15,656 nucleotides of DNA from CAYMEV01 sp964431655 [NCBI: uncultured bacterium] (lineage in GTDB: Bacteria > CAYMEV01), in the NCBI GenBank assembly GCA_964431655.1, contig CAYSKJ010000069.1, positions 1-15,656 of the forward strand. The letters run 5' to 3'. This document shows, piece by piece, positions 13,911-15,656 of the stretch (positions are counted from its first letter, which is position 1; every line of letters starts with the position of its first letter). The position numbers and the translations under genes were made by a program. The notes beneath the pieces are model-generated. The model saw only the letters and a list, made by a program, of their open reading frames with translations, was not told the DNA's origin and ran no database searches.

Positions 13911-14981
13911 ATGGCTGCACAAGGCAAACAGGAAGGTAAACACACAGACTTTCTGGGTATGCTGAGAATAGCCCTTTTCATAACTGTTCTCATCATACTG
14001 GTGGCTGTTATACTGTTTAATATGTTTTTTGTATACATACAGCCCTATGAAAACGGTGTGCTTGTGGTGAAGGTCCCGATTATAAGATCGAGGGGGGTCA
14101 AGGAAAAGGTATACACACCCGGTCTTCATTTCGTTCTTCCCTTTAATCTTGAAAACATGCACAGGTTCAACAAGAAATCCCAGGTTCTTGAGCTTACGGA
14201 ATACCCCACCCAGAACCCCTATGCTCTCTTTCTGAATGCCGCCAATATACAGACATCAGACGGCTTCTTTGTTACGGTGGATGTTTCGGTGGTATATAAG
14301 ATAGAGGACCCCTACAAGATTTTTACAAACCTCGGGCCGGGAGATAACTATATAACCCAGGGGCTCCTCCCTAAGGTTGAACCCATACTAAAGGAATCCT
14401 TCGGAAAACTGAATACTGAAGAGTTCTACATCTCCCCCAAGAGGGTGGCCCAGTCCCTGGAGGCAAGGGATAATCTAAACAAGGACCTCAACCCTTTCGG
14501 AATCAAAATTGAGCATATCCTGGTAAGGTATTTCAAGTATTCCGATGAAATACAAAGGAACATAGAGGAAAAGAAACTCATGGACCAGCTTGTCTTTAAG
14601 AACCAGTCCGAAGCCAAAGCATCTGCTGAAGCTGCGGAAGTCAGGAAAAGCCGTGAGGAGGGAGAAGCCCAGTACAGAATCAGGCTTGAGGAAGGCAAGG
14701 CTTATGTCCAGAAAAGAAATGCCGAAAAAGACCTTTATGTCAGGACAAAGAAAGCAGAAGCCAATCTCCTTGTTGCCCTTGCTGAAGCAAAGAAAACAAG
14801 GCTGAAAAACGATGCCTTAATGGCATCCATTGCCGGTTCAAACAATCTTGTAGGGCTTGATCTTGCAGGGCTTCTGGCAAATATTGACGTGATCGTGCTT
14901 CCCTCAGACGGAGCCAACGGGGTAAATCCCCTGGATATAGACTCCGTACTGAGGATGCTTGAAGTAAGAGGAGGTAGATAG
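13911..14981 (+). CDS. SPFH/band 7 membrane protein, HflK-like
   Basis: The 356-aa protein has a short basic cytoplasmic N-terminus, one membrane helix at about 19-42 and an SPFH (stomatin/prohibitin/flotillin/HflK-C) domain at about 43-230. Typical stretches are YENGVLVVKVP at 46-56, YTPGLHFVLPF at 68-78, TSDGFFVTVDVSVVYKIEDP at 115-134 and LNTEEFY at 167-173. An Ala/Glu/Lys-rich coiled coil follows at about 215-300. Proteins of this kind form large membrane rings or microdomains; HflK/HflC cage the FtsH protease. No protease gene is seen here, so a link to FtsH is only by family. It is the first gene of a tandem pair, with 2 bases before the next start. The ribosome site is strong. The HflK name is by order in the pair; identity to HflK proper is not shown. 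Confidence 0.88.
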   Translation: MAAQGKQEGKHTDFLGMLRIALFITVLIILVAVILFNMFFVYIQPYENGVLVVKVPIIRSRGVKEKVYTPGLHFVLPFNLENMHRFNKKSQVLELTEYPTQNPYALFLNAANIQTSDGFFVTVDVSVVYKIEDPYKIFTNLGPGDNYITQGLLPKVEPILKESFGKLNTEEFYISPKRVAQSLEARDNLNKDLNPFGIKIEHILVRYFKYSDEIQRNIEEKKLMDQLVFKNQSEAKASAEAAEVRKSREEGEAQYRIRLEEGKAYVQKRNAEKDLYVRTKKAEANLLVALAEAKKTRLKNDALMASIAGSNNLVGLDLAGLLANIDVIVLPSDGANGVNPLDIDSVLRMLEVRGGR

Positions 14982-14983
14982 TC

Positions 14984-15656
14984 ATGGTATCAGGTGTAAA
15001 ATGGATTATAACAATCATTCTTATAGCCATACTGGCAGTAATTCTTCTATATCCCCACAGGACCGGAAACACAGAGATAGGAGTCAGAACTGTCAAATTC
15101 GGAATATTTGGGAAAAAAGGCGTAGTGGACAAGGTCTATGAACCTGCATCCATATATTTCTTCCCTGCTGTATTCAATGACTGGCATGTCTTTGACAAGA
15201 GGATACTCAACCTGGAAATGACCTTCTCCGGTGAATCAGCAGACAGAAGACAAAGAGACGACCTTCTCTTCAAAACCATTGACGGAAATGACATATCCCT
15301 TGATGTAATTTTGACATACAGGATAATTCCGGAAAAGGCCCCATATATCCTTCAGAATGTTGCAGCAGACATGGAAGAGCTGAAGGATAATATAGTAAGG
15401 ACTATAGGCCGAAGTAAGCCCAGGGATATATTCGGCGAGCTCACCACGGAAGAGTTTTATGAATCAGAAAACAGGGAGGCAAAAGCGGTTGATGCAAAAG
15501 ATATCCTGAACAATATACTCAATGAATACGGTGTACATGTAGAGAGGGTCTCTACCAGGGACTACCGTTTCAGCCCTGATTATACCAAGGCCATAGAAGA
15601 CAAGAAAATTGCCGATCAGATGGTTGAAAAAAACAGGTCGGAAAGGAATGCCGTGG
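14984..15656 (+). CDS. SPFH/band 7 membrane protein, HflC-like (partial, C-terminus cut)
   Basis: The ATG at 14984 lies 2 bases after the stop of the first SPFH gene and has GGAGGT about 9 bases upstream. The 224 visible residues run off the window. A membrane helix covers about 6-23, and the SPFH domain follows, with KVYEPASIYFFPAVF at 50-64, DGNDISLDVILTYRI at 100-114 and GELTTEEFY at 151-159. The last visible part (RFSPDYTKAIEDKKIADQM) begins the coiled coil. It is a clear paralogue of its neighbour: GKLNTEEFY/GELTTEEFY and IEEKKLMDQL/IEDKKIADQM line up. The pair would form a hetero-oligomeric membrane assembly, as in HflK-HflC. Whether the coding frame continues normally beyond the window cannot be seen. 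Confidence 0.87.
   Translation, partial: MVSGVKWIITIILIAILAVILLYPHRTGNTEIGVRTVKFGIFGKKGVVDKVYEPASIYFFPAVFNDWHVFDKRILNLEMTFSGESADRRQRDDLLFKTIDGNDISLDVILTYRIIPEKAPYILQNVAADMEELKDNIVRTIGRSKPRDIFGELTTEEFYESENREAKAVDAKDILNNILNEYGVHVERVSTRDYRFSPDYTKAIEDKKIADQMVEKNRSERNAV

Noticed and set aside
13812-14162. A 116-aa minus-strand frame over the SPFH promoter and gene start
   Set aside because: Composition is low-complexity (many Tyr, His and Ser), it opposes a strong SPFH start with a good ribosome site, and it overlaps promoters on both strands.

Overview
The window looks like chromosomal DNA of a diderm (Gram-negative-type), AT-leaning bacterium. It encodes a lipoprotein foldase, an exported cyclophilin, a lipid A-acyltransferase-like enzyme, a GT-C glycosyltransferase, a bactofilin and a pair of SPFH membrane proteins. 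Three B12-binding radical SAM proteins and a hydrogenase-maturation-type protease suggest an anaerobic lifestyle. The loose lipobox of the first gene (SIS-C, without Leu at -3) and the presence of bactofilin and DUF4416 would fit Spirochaetota or a deltaproteobacterium-like lineage, but the phylum cannot be fixed from this sequence. I see no tRNA, rRNA, CRISPR array, insertion sequence or phage gene. Genes are densely packed, the largest non-coding gaps are about 150 bases, and several gene pairs overlap.

Layout. (1) Bases 1-1938, minus strand: bactofilin, a 224-aa protein of unknown function and a SurA/PrsA-like parvulin lipoprotein (cut by the window start), all overlapping and probably one operon. 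(2) Bases 2099-6359, plus strand: DUF4416 protein, two B12-binding radical SAM proteins and an LpxL/HtrB-like acyltransferase, with spacings of 0, -4 and +11 bases. (3) Bases 6356-7207, minus: a zinc-ribbon plus FHA protein. (4) Bases 7354-8244, plus: an exported cyclophilin with an extra N-terminal domain. (5) Bases 8241-8803, minus: a DUF6677-like membrane protein followed by an uncatalogued 55-aa membrane protein. (6) Bases 8861-11801, plus: a GT39/ArnT-like glycosyltransferase and a 559-aa protein with kinase-like motifs. (7) Bases 11811-13752, minus: a hydrogenase maturation protease homologue and a third B12-binding radical SAM protein. (8) Bases 13911 to the end, plus: two tandem paralogous SPFH (HflK/HflC-like) proteins, the second cut by the window end.

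How the parts may work together. Much of the content concerns the cell envelope: foldases, bactofilin scaffold, lipid acyl transfer, glycan transfer and membrane microdomain proteins. The most suggestive unit is the DUF4416, rSAM, rSAM, acyltransferase operon. Its gene content suggests radical chemistry on a lipid or lipid-linked molecule, but no substrate can be read from the sequence. The glycosyltransferase plus kinase-like pair could similarly modify a surface glycan. Most of the divergent gaps carry recognisable sigma-70-type promoters, whereas no convincing intrinsic terminator was found. Two convergent gene pairs share a TTAA in which the two stop codons overlap.
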